Shown here one piece after another: positions 16,090 through 23,650 of a stretch of 34,925 nt of DNA. The stretch spans positions 1 to 34,925 of the forward strand of contig JAAYEB010000061.1 in NCBI GenBank assembly GCA_012728995.1. Reading direction: 5' to 3'. A program made the position numbers and the translations under genes. The notes beneath the pieces were generated by a model. The model had not been told where the DNA came from. It ran no database searches and saw nothing but the letters and a program-made list of their open reading frames with translations. This DNA comes from Fibrobacter sp. (GTDB lineage Bacteria; Fibrobacterota; Chitinivibrionia; Chitinivibrionales; Chitinispirillaceae). The stretch's first letter is position 1; every line of letters begins with the position of its first letter.

Positions 16090-16590
16090 CCTGGTGTTCT
16101 GGTCTGCTGGTCTGCTGGTTGTTATCAGGGTTCACTTGGTTATGATCTGATTTGCTGTGTTATTACTCTGGTTCCTGTGGGTGTGTAATAGTTGTTATTA
16201 TCCGGGTATTATACATGCTGGTTATAATGAGTTTATTCTGTGCTGCTGGTTCCGGTTCGGGCTGTGTTGTGTTGTGTTGATTCGTGATCAGTATTCACTG
16301 GTTATGATCTGATTGCTGTGCTGTTAATCCTGATCTGGTTTATTGATTATGGTTATTCCCCTGGAACTATACATGGTGTTTTATACTGTGTGCTGGCCTG
16401 TGCTGATTCGTGTTGCTGTGATACTGTTATTACTGATCTGCTGTTCGTGCCTGTGGTGTATACTCCTGCTGTGCTGGACCTGTTACCACTGATCAGGTGT
16501 TCGGGTTGCTGGTATCACTGGTTGTTTGTGGTACAAGTCTTATATTCTCGCCCATGCCTTCACTGGTAGTGTATTGTGCCAGTGTCGGAA
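16090..16590. other. Strand-asymmetric G/T/C-rich noncoding block with imperfect repeats
   Basis: About 500 bases in which the plus strand is conspicuously poor in A and full of CTGG, GCTG and TGTG words. A segment of about 40 bases is imperfectly repeated (16124-16166 and 16287-16326, sharing GGTTATGATCTGATT). The only open frame (16318-16569) consists of simple-composition residues and lacks a ribosome site, so I do not call it a gene. Confidence 0.5.
16533..16548 (+). repeat. 16-base direct repeat flanking the iteron region (left copy)
   Basis: ACAAGTCTTATATTCT occurs here and again at 17054-17069, the two copies enclosing the iteron cluster. Confidence 0.75.
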
Positions 16591-16643
16591 AACCTTACAG
16601 TTTTATTGCTGAATCGTTTTTTTTGAAATAGTTTTCAGAAAAC

Positions 16644-16966
16644 ATTAACCTCATTAACCCTCATTAACCTTTTGGCCTTTAAGCTTCAAAAAGGGCATTT
16701 TTTGGGTTAATGGGGTTTTTGGTTTTTTTGTCCATGGGTTAACGGGGGTTAACAGGGTTAACGTTTTCTAAAAACTTTCCTATGTATCTTTTTTTTGTAA
16801 AACTTTTTATAAATGATTAACCTCATTAACCCTCATTAACCCAAAAGCTTAATATTGCTTTATATGAGCTGGAAATGGCATTTTTATTTATATATAAATC
16901 TTGCTTTTTTATAATCTAATTAACATCTCATTAACCCCGTTAACCCAATTGCCTTAAATGGGTTAA
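16644..16966. repeat. TTAACC iteron cluster, candidate replication origin
   Basis: Thirteen copies of TTAACC or its complement GGTTAA in 323 bases. Plus-oriented copies start at 16645, 16654, 16664, 16817, 16826, 16836, 16931 and 16940. Minus-oriented copies start at 16705, 16737, 16747, 16756 and 16961. Within groups the spacing is 9-10 bases, nearly one helical turn. A 26-base unit is identical at 16644-16669 and 16816-16841. Groups face each other as inverted repeats. With a D5-like primase-helicase in the same element and AT-rich DNA nearby, this is the best origin candidate. Confidence 0.7.
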
Positions 16967-17053
16967 AAACGCCGTTTCTGCTATGTTCCCCTGTATCGTT
17001 CCTGCCTATATTAATCAGAATCCCCGTTTTCTTTGCTTCATTAAACTTATTCA

Positions 17054-17069
17054 ACAAGTCTTATATTCT
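17054..17069 (+). repeat. 16-base direct repeat flanking the iteron region (right copy)
   Basis: Second copy of ACAAGTCTTATATTCT, 521 bases after the first. Confidence 0.75.
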
Positions 17070-17158
17070 GGTGTGCATTCCCCGGACGTTATAAGCCGTT
17101 TCACTTAATGAAGTATTCTTATAAATGTTATACTCCCCTTAAAAACTGTAAAACCTGT

Positions 17159-17569
17159 TTATATTACTTCGATTTCTACCACTTCGCTTTTATTCAAATC
17201 GGATCCGCAAAATCTGCATTTGATTGCGTCTTTTTTAATCTGCTCTGAGCAGTACGGGCATTTCATCATTGAGGTTGCTTCAATTGCTGCTGGTGAATCT
17301 GCTGGTATTGTATTATGATTATTGCAAACCGGGCATATTGCTAACAGCTTTGAGCTTCTCCAGATACTATATATCAGGCCAGGGATTATAAAAGATAGCC
17401 ATAATATAAGTTCGATAAATCCATCCCCTTGATACCTTCGTTTTGTCCTTCCAGTATAACCGCAATCGGTACAATAATATTCTGTTGTTCTGGCCTTGAT
17501 TGAACTTTTGATTTTTAGAGATAGTAAAACAATCAGAAAAAGTACACAGATGATTATAAAAGGTGACAT
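17159..17569 (-). CDS. Membrane protein with zinc-ribbon motifs
   Basis: 136 residues from the ATG at 17569, which has AAGGAG 9 bases upstream; the frame opens at a GTG at 17578. Order: N-terminal membrane segment (FIIICVLFLIVLLSL); a Cys pair (YYCTDCGYTG); a second hydrophobic segment (FIELILWLSFIIPGLIYSIW); CPVC; then a zinc ribbon (MKCPYCSEQIKKDAIKCRFC). The first two Cys pairs probably form one split zinc site around the membrane hairpin. Similar small proteins occur in many bacteria and phages with no defined role. It is transcribed leftward from the divergent region at 17.57-17.95 kb, opposite the XRE-like gene. Confidence 0.75.
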   Translation of the reverse strand: MSPFIIICVLFLIVLLSLKIKSSIKARTTEYYCTDCGYTGRTKRRYQGDGFIELILWLSFIIPGLIYSIWRSSKLLAICPVCNNHNTIPADSPAAIEATSMMKCPYCSEQIKKDAIKCRFCGSDLNKSEVVEIEVI

Positions 17570-17772
17570 GAGGTTCACTCCTTTTTAAGGTTATTTGATT
17601 TTTATTCAATTACAATTAATATAATAAAAAACCAGATCCGGCCTGCTCCCTGCCCTTCGTTTGACAAAACGGTAATAGTTCTTTGATCTGAAAACCCCTG
17701 TTTCTGGTCGTAATAATTAATAATAATGTTTTTTTTATTTTAGTTGTCACGTTTTTCCCCATTGCTCCCTAT

Positions 17773-17801
17773 ATTATAGCCATGATTGTTGAAATTGTCG
17801 G
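17773..17801 (-). promoter_or_regulatory. Candidate leftward promoter of the divergent region
   Basis: On the minus strand a perfect TATAAT (17773-17778) is 17 bases from CCGACA (17796-17801), a 4/6 match to TTGACA. The -35 lies 8 bases from an 18-base palindrome. The transcript would reach the membrane zinc-ribbon gene after about 200 bases. Confidence 0.5.
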
Positions 17802-17809
17802 GTGTGATT

Positions 17810-17827
17810 AACCCGTATATACGGGTT
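17810..17827. promoter_or_regulatory. 18-base perfect palindrome, candidate operator between divergent genes
   Basis: AACCCGTATATACGGGTT lies in the 384-base gap between the leftward zinc-ribbon gene and the rightward XRE-like gene. It is next to the -35 of the leftward promoter and overlaps TATA-like sequence usable rightward. The XRE-like protein encoded next door is the obvious candidate binder. No gene was seen in the rest of the gap. Confidence 0.55.
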
Positions 17828-17953
17828 ATACGGTTTATTGGTCAATATTGGTATTGATTATCGGGAATTCTGTTTGTAAATTTTGTACATGACTTTAGAG
17901 AGTCTGTTTTTTTTGAAAGTATATGAATATTAATTAATATAGGAGGTTTATTC

Positions 17954-18310
17954 ATGCAAATGTCAAAAGAGGTTAATATTAGGCTGGGAGCAATCGAGAA
18001 GACCCGCCAAGAGCTTATTGAGGAGGTAAATAAGCGATGGGGAAAAATATCTTATAATTCATTCACTCAAGTACTTAATGGCTATGTAAAGCCTAAACAC
18101 AATCTTGTTAATACTATCTTTGAAGTACTTGCTGAATGGGAAAGAGCTGCAGGTATTAGAATTGAAATATCGCAATTCCATTTTGAACCAGTGCGGATAT
18201 TTAAAGATGACAAACCTATTAAAGAGGTATCACAATGTGAGTCTTCAAGGTTTAATCCTGATGGTTCGGCAAAGGCACCGAGGCCAATGCGGCCGCCTGA
18301 GTTTTCATAA
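17954..18310 (+). CDS. XRE/Cro-like regulator
   Basis: 118 residues; AGGAGG precedes the ATG at ideal distance. Residues about 12-65 (LGAIEKTRQELIEEVNKRWG, then ISYNSFTQVLNGYVKP and LVNTIFEVLAEWERA) resemble the short HTH of phage regulators with an L-N-G turn. The C-terminal 45 residues are polar and Pro-rich, without a domain. It is the first gene of the rightward arm that leads to replication and integration genes. It is probably the switch regulator and may bind the palindrome 130 bases upstream. Confidence 0.65.
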   Translation: MQMSKEVNIRLGAIEKTRQELIEEVNKRWGKISYNSFTQVLNGYVKPKHNLVNTIFEVLAEWERAAGIRIEISQFHFEPVRIFKDDKPIKEVSQCESSRFNPDGSAKAPRPMRPPEFS

Positions 18311-18364
18311 TTTAAGATTACCAAACTAAACTGATTAACATTTTTCATAAGGAGTAATAAAATC

Positions 18365-19186
18365 ATGAGTAAATTGATAGATAATAAAAACGATTTCGAG
18401 TTCAAATTTCCCGAAGGCTACACCCCACCCGAGCGCGTCGAACACAATATTTCAGAAATACTTGCCGCCGGTGAAGCTGACTTAAAAGAAAGTCAAATAA
18501 AATTGAATAAAGCAATAAATAAGCGTGATTCAATCAAGCAGCGTATCACTGAAACAGAGAAAACAATCGCTGACTTGAAAGGTAAATTGCCTGAATTAAA
18601 AGAAAATTTCGAGCAAGCGGTATTTGATAATACTCCCACTGAAGGGATTCAAAGAGAAATGCAAGAAGTAAACTCATCTTTAAGCACACATGAAATGTGC
18701 CTGAGTTCTCTTAAGAATGCACTGCCAATTATTCAGGAGACAATAACCCATTTGCAGAACGATATTAGGCAAGCTGAGTGCTCAGGGTTTGTTGTTGAGC
18801 TTATAAAGCTGGCCCCCCAATACAACGAAACAGCAAACAGGCTTGCGCATATTATTCAATCAATCTCAAAGGCACTCTTCAATATCAAGAATAAAAATCC
18901 TGATCTCTTGGCTAAAAACAATATACCAGGGCTTGATTTCGGGGAATTCTCAAAAGTTATTAACCATTTGGAACAAGTACCTGTTCTGTTTCATGGCTTC
19001 GAGTCTGAAATAAAACTAGGTCCTAAAGATTTCAGATATTATTGGATTTATCGGCCAAAATTCGATTTGCCGGGAAGTTATGCTCATTTAAGAGATTTTA
19101 CTTTTGAGGAACCATGGGACGAAAATTCACCATATCTTGAACATTCATTAAAAGGCACTGACCAGGAGGGTAATGTTACGAGGTGA
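18365..19186 (+). CDS. Coiled-coil protein of unknown function
   Basis: 273 residues, AAGGAG before the ATG. Residues about 28-150 form long amphipathic helices (LKESQIKLNKAINKRDSIKQ, ITETEKTIADLKGKLPELKE, ETITHLQNDIRQAE), a likely antiparallel coiled coil. The C-terminal 100 residues are globular (LGPKDFRYYWIYRPKFDLPG, YAHLRDFTFEEPWDE). No family recognised. The stop codon overlaps the start of the SprT-like gene by 4 bases (GTGA), so the two proteins are translationally coupled and may act together. Confidence 0.7.
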   Translation: MSKLIDNKNDFEFKFPEGYTPPERVEHNISEILAAGEADLKESQIKLNKAINKRDSIKQRITETEKTIADLKGKLPELKENFEQAVFDNTPTEGIQREMQEVNSSLSTHEMCLSSLKNALPIIQETITHLQNDIRQAECSGFVVELIKLAPQYNETANRLAHIIQSISKALFNIKNKNPDLLAKNNIPGLDFGEFSKVINHLEQVPVLFHGFESEIKLGPKDFRYYWIYRPKFDLPGSYAHLRDFTFEEPWDENSPYLEHSLKGTDQEGNVTR

Positions 19187-19842
19187 ATAAATATATTGAT
19201 AAATGCAAAGAGATGCTTCGGGAGATATTCATTAAGGCTTACCGCCGGGATGATCTCCCGTTCCCAAAAGTCACGAGTTACGAGTTAAGTGAGTCAATAG
19301 GGCTTTATATACCGGGCAACAAGTCAGAGCCGCATAAAAAGTTTGATCCTGGTATTATCGTTATAGATTCAATGGTTTTTAATTTTAACGATTGGGAACA
19401 ATTGGCTTTTGATATACTCCTGCACGAGCAATTGCATTGTATGCAAGAGTATAGAAAAGTTTTATCGGGCTCAAAAATTTTTTCTCCGCATGGAGAGGAT
19501 TTTTTTAATGATGCGTGTATGTTAAGCAACGTTTACAATTTGCCTGAGCCGGACCGAGCTTTTACAAGCGGCTTAGGTGTTCAAAATTGGCCGAATAACG
19601 TACGCTGTGCTGCCGATCCGGGTTATAATCGGGTGTATATTGATTACCTTATGGCGCGTGATGAAAAGTATCATTCCGGCTGCCCTGTTGTAAAAGACCT
19701 TTGCAAGCGCAATAAGATTGATTCAGTAAATGAAGCAGCCCGGAAGCTTTGGGGAGTCTTGCATGATGATCAAAAGGAATATTTGGTTTTACTGGTTGAT
19801 AATATTAGAAATTTAGTAGGTATAGAGATAAGGGTATTGTAG
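19183..19842 (+). CDS. SprT-like putative zinc metalloprotein
   Basis: 219 residues from a GTG that overlaps the previous stop. The motif HEQLH at residues 81-85, in LLHEQLHCMQEY, is the zinc-binding HExxH. A HGEDFFNDA segment at 103-111 supplies the probable third ligand, as in SprT-like domains (HExxH followed by HGxxF). The C-terminal region has a further SVNEAARKLWGVLHDDQKEY helix. SprT/Spartan proteins act on proteins bound to DNA. In an element this may serve DNA-protein crosslink removal or anti-host functions, which is inference. It lies 2 bases upstream of the primase gene. Confidence 0.7.
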   Translation: MNKYIDKCKEMLREIFIKAYRRDDLPFPKVTSYELSESIGLYIPGNKSEPHKKFDPGIIVIDSMVFNFNDWEQLAFDILLHEQLHCMQEYRKVLSGSKIFSPHGEDFFNDACMLSNVYNLPEPDRAFTSGLGVQNWPNNVRCAADPGYNRVYIDYLMARDEKYHSGCPVVKDLCKRNKIDSVNEAARKLWGVLHDDQKEYLVLLVDNIRNLVGIEIRVL

Positions 19843-19844
19843 AA

Positions 19845-22334
19845 ATGAAAACCTGCTATGCTAACAGAGGTAACCAAACATGGTTAAATACAATTAAGAA
19901 AGCAGGCCATAATAATATGAAAAACGATATTTACAAGCTACACAAGACAGGGTTTAACCTGGTTCCAATTGCCGATAAAACCAAGCGGCCGGGTGTCTCA
20001 ACCTGGAGGCAATGGACGCAAGACAAACAAACCGAATCTGATATTAACAATCTGTTCACAGGTAATTATTATGGAGTCGGTTTAATTTGTGGCCAAGTGT
20101 CTGGTATTGAGGTCCTTGATATAGATTGCAAATATGATCTCACAGGTACATTATTCGAAGATTTACTTACAATCGTTTTTGGCCGAGATAATAATCTTAT
20201 TAAGAAAATAGCTTGTCAAAAAACTGTTTCAGGAGGATATCATCTGATATATAAGTGCAGTTCGATTGCAGGGAATCAGAAGCTTGCAATCAGAGCAGCC
20301 ACCGAGCAGGAGTTAAGTAAATATCCGAATCGAAAGCAATATGAGGTAATTGAAACTCGCGGTGAGGGAGGTTACATTTGTTGCGATCCTACACCAGGGT
20401 ATAAGTTCGTTACTGAACAATGCGGGTTTGATTTTTCTTCGATTTTCGACCTGAAGGAAATTACACCTGAGGAGCGTGTAACACTGATTACGTCTGCAAA
20501 AGCACTTAACCAGGCTGTTGCGCCTGTTAATGCTGTGAAAAATGAACCAGACCAGAAGCCAAATTCAGAATGGATAATCTCACCCTTAGATGATTATAAT
20601 GATAAGGTTTCTGATCAAGATATGCTTTCACTGCTGCAAAAACATAAATGGACAATCACAAAGCAAACCAGTAAAATTATTCACCTGGCCCGGCCTGATA
20701 AAAAAACAGGAACCTCTGCGACTTACGGGTATCACAACAAGTGCTTGTACGTGTTCACTTGTAGCGATTCTGTATTTGCTGGACCGCGAGGCTACACACC
20801 TGTTCAGGTACTGGCATTGTTAGAATATAATGGGGATTTTTCAAAAACTGCAAAGGATTTATTAAATAAAGGCTTTGGTAAAAAACACCAGTTATCCATA
20901 CCTTGCAATACATCAAATAACGATACTTCAGGCAGTCAGGTTAAAGAACCGTTAAAATTAACAACTGATCAATCTGGAGAGCTGCAAATCTCTGATGCAC
21001 TTTTAGCACAATATGTTGTTGATCAAATCAAAGATCGGTTCAGGTATAACCGGTCTATAGAAAGTTTTTGCATTTATAAAAACGGTAGATTTCAACTTGA
21101 CGAAAAAAAGCACTTTACAACTATTGTTCAGAAGTACATAAGGCAGATGCGCCTTGAAATTCATGATGCTTTTCCTTGGCTTGAGTTCAAAACTAAGCAG
21201 AGTATTGATAAAACTTTTATCCGATATTTGAATACAAAAAAAACACGTGAGGTTATCGAGCGAATTAAAGATACACCAGAAATTGAGGTTTTAGAAAAAG
21301 AACTCGATCGAGACCCTGATTTGTTAAACTGCAAAAATGGTTTTATAAATTTGAGGTCTGGGAGCTTTTCCCACCATACCCCTGATTGCTTATTCAGCAA
21401 GGTTTCAGGAACAGGCTACGACCCTAAAGCCACCTGTCCGAAATGGAAAAATTTTCTGGCCGAAATTATACCAGATCAAGAAATAAGAAATTATTTACAA
21501 GTATTAGTCGGGTATAGTTTAACAGGAGATACAAGCGGACAAGCACTAATAATCCTTTTTGGATCTGGCGCAAACGGTAAATCTGTTTTTGTCCATATTA
21601 TGGAAAAGTTAGCTGATGAATATTATAAAACCCTTCAGCCTGATGCACTGATTTATAAATACCAAAGCACTTCTGGTAATGCCACACCTGAAATTGCAGG
21701 CTTGCGCGGAGTTCGTTTTGCTGTCAGTCCTGAAGTTCCCGAAGGTAGACTTGATGAAAGCCTTGTAAAATATTTAACAGGAAGTGATCTTGTAACCGCG
21801 CGGTATTTATACGGTAAGCCCTTTACCTTTCGCCCGTCGCATAAGATTTGGTTAACAAGTAATTATCTGCCAACAATCAGAGGGAGCGATTACGGGATCT
21901 GGAGAAGAATCCACGTTATACCTTTTAGTGTTCAGATACCAGAAGAGAAGCGGATACCGTTTACTGAGCTGTGCAATGATTTAATAACAGAATTACCCGG
22001 AATACTGAATTGGGCTATTGTTGGAGCAAAGAAATACTATGCTGAAAAAAGGCTTAAGCCGCCTGAAGGTGTTACGAAAGCCTGTAGCGAATATAAACGA
22101 AGTGTTGACACAATTGAAACCTTTATAACTGATCAGTGTATAATAAGCGATTACATTTCTATTAAAGCAAAGGATCTTTACAAGGCTTATTCTGAATGGT
22201 GTCATGATAACAATGAGTATCAATTTAAATCACGAGATTTTTATAAAAATGTAGAATTGAAGGGTTTTGAGAAAAGAAACGCTGCAAAAAATCATGTACA
22301 CTTTTTCGGAATTTCCCTAAAGGAAGAATTTTAA
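19845..22334 (+). CDS. Primase-polymerase / SF3 helicase replication protein
   Basis: 829 residues from the ATG at 19845; the ATG at 19917 (residue 25) also fits, since the domain begins GFNLVPIADKTKRPG. N-terminal bifunctional primase-polymerase domain (about 28-215): YGVGLICGQVSGIEVLDID with Asp92 and Asp94 as metal ligands, SGGYHLIY with His133, and GEGGYICCDPTPGY. A linker follows, then a D5-N-like region. The superfamily 3 helicase starts near residue 540 and has Walker A GSGANGKS (about 573-580), AGLRGVRFAVSPEV, and IWLTSNYLPTIRGSDYGIWR. The last 60 residues form a winged helix (IKAKDLYKAYSEWC). Such P4-alpha / poxvirus-D5-like proteins recognise iterons, unwind and prime. It probably fires the TTAACC origin in the left arm. 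Confidence 0.92.
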   Translation: MKTCYANRGNQTWLNTIKKAGHNNMKNDIYKLHKTGFNLVPIADKTKRPGVSTWRQWTQDKQTESDINNLFTGNYYGVGLICGQVSGIEVLDIDCKYDLTGTLFEDLLTIVFGRDNNLIKKIACQKTVSGGYHLIYKCSSIAGNQKLAIRAATEQELSKYPNRKQYEVIETRGEGGYICCDPTPGYKFVTEQCGFDFSSIFDLKEITPEERVTLITSAKALNQAVAPVNAVKNEPDQKPNSEWIISPLDDYNDKVSDQDMLSLLQKHKWTITKQTSKIIHLARPDKKTGTSATYGYHNKCLYVFTCSDSVFAGPRGYTPVQVLALLEYNGDFSKTAKDLLNKGFGKKHQLSIPCNTSNNDTSGSQVKEPLKLTTDQSGELQISDALLAQYVVDQIKDRFRYNRSIESFCIYKNGRFQLDEKKHFTTIVQKYIRQMRLEIHDAFPWLEFKTKQSIDKTFIRYLNTKKTREVIERIKDTPEIEVLEKELDRDPDLLNCKNGFINLRSGSFSHHTPDCLFSKVSGTGYDPKATCPKWKNFLAEIIPDQEIRNYLQVLVGYSLTGDTSGQALIILFGSGANGKSVFVHIMEKLADEYYKTLQPDALIYKYQSTSGNATPEIAGLRGVRFAVSPEVPEGRLDESLVKYLTGSDLVTARYLYGKPFTFRPSHKIWLTSNYLPTIRGSDYGIWRRIHVIPFSVQIPEEKRIPFTELCNDLITELPGILNWAIVGAKKYYAEKRLKPPEGVTKACSEYKRSVDTIETFITDQCIISDYISIKAKDLYKAYSEWCHDNNEYQFKSRDFYKNVELKGFEKRNAAKNHVHFFGISLKEEF

Positions 22335-22336
22335 AA

Positions 22337-22573
22337 ATGGGCAAAATCCTAAATTTTAAATATACATCTGTTAATGAATTCCTGAAAATGAATCCGTTTA
22401 TTAATCGGGTGATAAAAATTCAGGCAGGTTTCCTGTTCAAAATATATGTAAAATGGTGTACAAGTAACGACCATTGCCCTGTATCCCGGAACCTGTTCTA
22501 TCGAGCAATGACACACGAGAGTTTCAAAAAAATTAATAGATCTGGACATGTAATTTTTGTTCGGGAAAACTGA
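22337..22573 (+). CDS. Stand-alone winged-helix protein, copy of the primase C-terminal domain
   Basis: 78 residues, starting 2 bases after the primase stop. Its IKIQAGFLFKIYVKWCTSND aligns with IKAKDLYKAYSEWCHDNN of the primase tail; both continue SR-x-FY and end in a short F/H-rich strand. It is therefore a detached duplicate of the D5-like C-terminal winged helix. It might bind the same DNA sites and modulate initiation, or dimerise with the primase. No other family is seen. Confidence 0.7.
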   Translation: MGKILNFKYTSVNEFLKMNPFINRVIKIQAGFLFKIYVKWCTSNDHCPVSRNLFYRAMTHESFKKINRSGHVIFVREN

Positions 22574-22584
22574 GCTGGTAGAAT

Positions 22585-22758
22585 ATGCCAATACTAAAAA
22601 AGATGCACTATTACCGAATAAAGGAGGTTTACAAAAAGAGAACAAAATTTATATCTGAAATAATACCACACAAAGATATCGAAGTATCGGAAAAGATGTT
22701 TAAGCAATTTGAAGAGGTTAAACCGCGAAACATTAAAAAAAAGGAGCAAACAGAATGA
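22585..22758 (+). CDS. Small basic hypothetical protein
   Basis: 57 residues (MPILKKMHYYRIKEVYKKRT at the start, ending NIKKKEQTE), strongly basic. The ribosome site before the ATG at 22585 is weak; the ATG at 22603 is an alternative. A strong AAAGGAGG at 22620-22627 lies inside the frame without a usable start codon after it. The stop overlaps the start of the next gene (ATGA), supporting translation. Confidence 0.5.
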   Translation: MPILKKMHYYRIKEVYKKRTKFISEIIPHKDIEVSEKMFKQFEEVKPRNIKKKEQTE

Positions 22759-22913
22759 AATTTCAAAGTGTATTAATCAATACTTATGATCTTCAGGCGC
22801 AAGATCGAAAAATAAACTCAATGTATGAAAGCGGGTTCGAACACTATGAATCTGTGTGTATTCCCGGATCATCTGAAATAATTCTGAGGTTCAGAGCAAT
22901 CGAGGAAGATTAA
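22755..22913 (+). CDS. Small hypothetical protein
   Basis: 52 residues (MKFQSVLINTYDLQAQDRKI, then ESVCIPGSSEIILRFRAIEE). An AAGGAG lies 9 bases before the ATG, and the start overlaps the preceding stop. Short alpha/beta protein; no family recognised. Part of the chain of tiny genes between primase and integrase. Confidence 0.6.
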   Translation: MKFQSVLINTYDLQAQDRKINSMYESGFEHYESVCIPGSSEIILRFRAIEED

Positions 22914-22944
22914 AAATCTGATATATAGCTGAAAGGAATAAACC

Positions 22945-23100
22945 ATGAATAGATCGAGTTTTACAGATTGGGGTAACCGGGGGGAAATAAAACGGACCTG
23001 CCCAAACTGCGGCCATGAATGGACCGGGCACCGGGCTTCAAAATGCCCTGAATGCGGCTGGCACCATAGAACCGGGAAGAAAAGGGGTGTTGTAAAATGA
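22945..23100 (+). CDS. Small zinc-ribbon protein
   Basis: 51 residues. TCPNCGHEWTGHRASKCPEC gives two CPxC pairs 12 residues apart, a compact zinc ribbon, with basic tails on both sides. AAGGA precedes the ATG. The stop overlaps the next start (ATGA). Likely a nucleic-acid-binding accessory protein; target unknown. Confidence 0.7.
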   Translation: MNRSSFTDWGNRGEIKRTCPNCGHEWTGHRASKCPECGWHHRTGKKRGVVK

Positions 23101-23363
23101 ATAAATATATCACTTCAAAACAGGTTGCTGTACTGGCCGGTACTACAAAAAACCGGGTAAAAAGTGAACCGTTTCGATTTCCTGGAGCTGTTCGGGATAA
23201 ACGAAACAGGCTTCGATTTGAAAAACAGGAAATTGTAGAGGCTTTCTTCCGGGGGGATCTGGAAAATACGAACAGGGTATACCCTGTAAAAGTTGTTGCG
23301 AGCTTTGAATCGGGTTCAATATCCGAATCTGTACCGGGTTCTGATCTGGATATTGATATCTAA
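23097..23363 (+). CDS. Excisionase/MerR-like HTH protein (first copy)
   Basis: 88 residues. The start MNKYITSKQVAVLAGTTKNR, then FPGAVRDKRNRLRFEKQEIV, is the winged-helix pattern of excisionase and AlpA-like proteins: helix-turn-helix, then a wing with R-x-R-F. The C-terminal 30 residues are acidic (SESVPGSDLDIDI). It is paralogous to the next gene. It could act as a directionality factor or a regulator of the integrase. Confidence 0.65.
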   Translation: MNKYITSKQVAVLAGTTKNRVKSEPFRFPGAVRDKRNRLRFEKQEIVEAFFRGDLENTNRVYPVKVVASFESGSISESVPGSDLDIDI

Positions 23364-23383
23364 AAAAAAGGAGTGTTGAAATT

Positions 23384-23569
23384 ATGGAAATGGAAAAAGA
23401 GTTGATAACCAGCAAAGAGCTTGCAAAAATGCTTAGTTTTTCAGTGAAATTTATCGAAAAACACCGTAACAGAATAATAGGAGCCCAAAAGGTTGCAGGT
23501 CGTTGGAGATATAATATAAGGATTATAAGACAAAGACTTGCTACGGGTAAGGATATTATTATCAAATGA
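23384..23569 (+). CDS. Excisionase-like protein directly upstream of the integrase
   Basis: 61 residues, AAGGAG before the ATG. ELITSKELAKMLSFSVKFIE, then HRNRIIGAQKVAGRWRYNIR, is the classical small excisionase/AlpA winged helix (HTH followed by a G-R-W-R wing). Its size, charge and position 79 bases before the integrase support a role as recombination directionality factor, bending DNA at the terminal repeats to favour excision. Confidence 0.72.
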   Translation: MEMEKELITSKELAKMLSFSVKFIEKHRNRIIGAQKVAGRWRYNIRIIRQRLATGKDIIIK

Positions 23570-23624
23570 ATCCGGGTAATTTTTATTCTGTGGTAAAAAA
23601 AAGTATTTTGTTGCTGTATATGCG

Positions 23625-23650
23625 ATACGGTAGAAAGGTATCTGCCGTAT
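23625..23650 (+). promoter_or_regulatory. RNA hairpin enclosing the integrase ribosome-binding site and start
   Basis: Arms ATACGGTAGA (23625-23634) and TCTGCCGTAT (23641-23650) pair over 10 bases with one G-U pair, leaving the loop AAGGTA. The Shine-Dalgarno AAGG sits in the loop, and the first two bases of the start codon (ATG at 23649) are in the stem. This should dampen integrase translation unless the hairpin is opened by coupling or a factor. A DNA operator is an alternative. Confidence 0.65.

Noticed and set aside
16318-16569. Plus-strand 83-codon open frame
   Set aside because: It lies in the A-poor repeat block, has no ribosome site and reads as biased-composition residues with many Cys and Leu; an artefact of composition.
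16644-16966. TTAACC repeats as a CRISPR or a telomere-like tract
   Set aside because: Copies occur in both orientations, in short groups, with unique DNA between them and no constant repeat-spacer length; iterons fit better.
15686-17158. Retron-like noncoding RNA
   Set aside because: No reverse transcriptase gene is present anywhere in the element.
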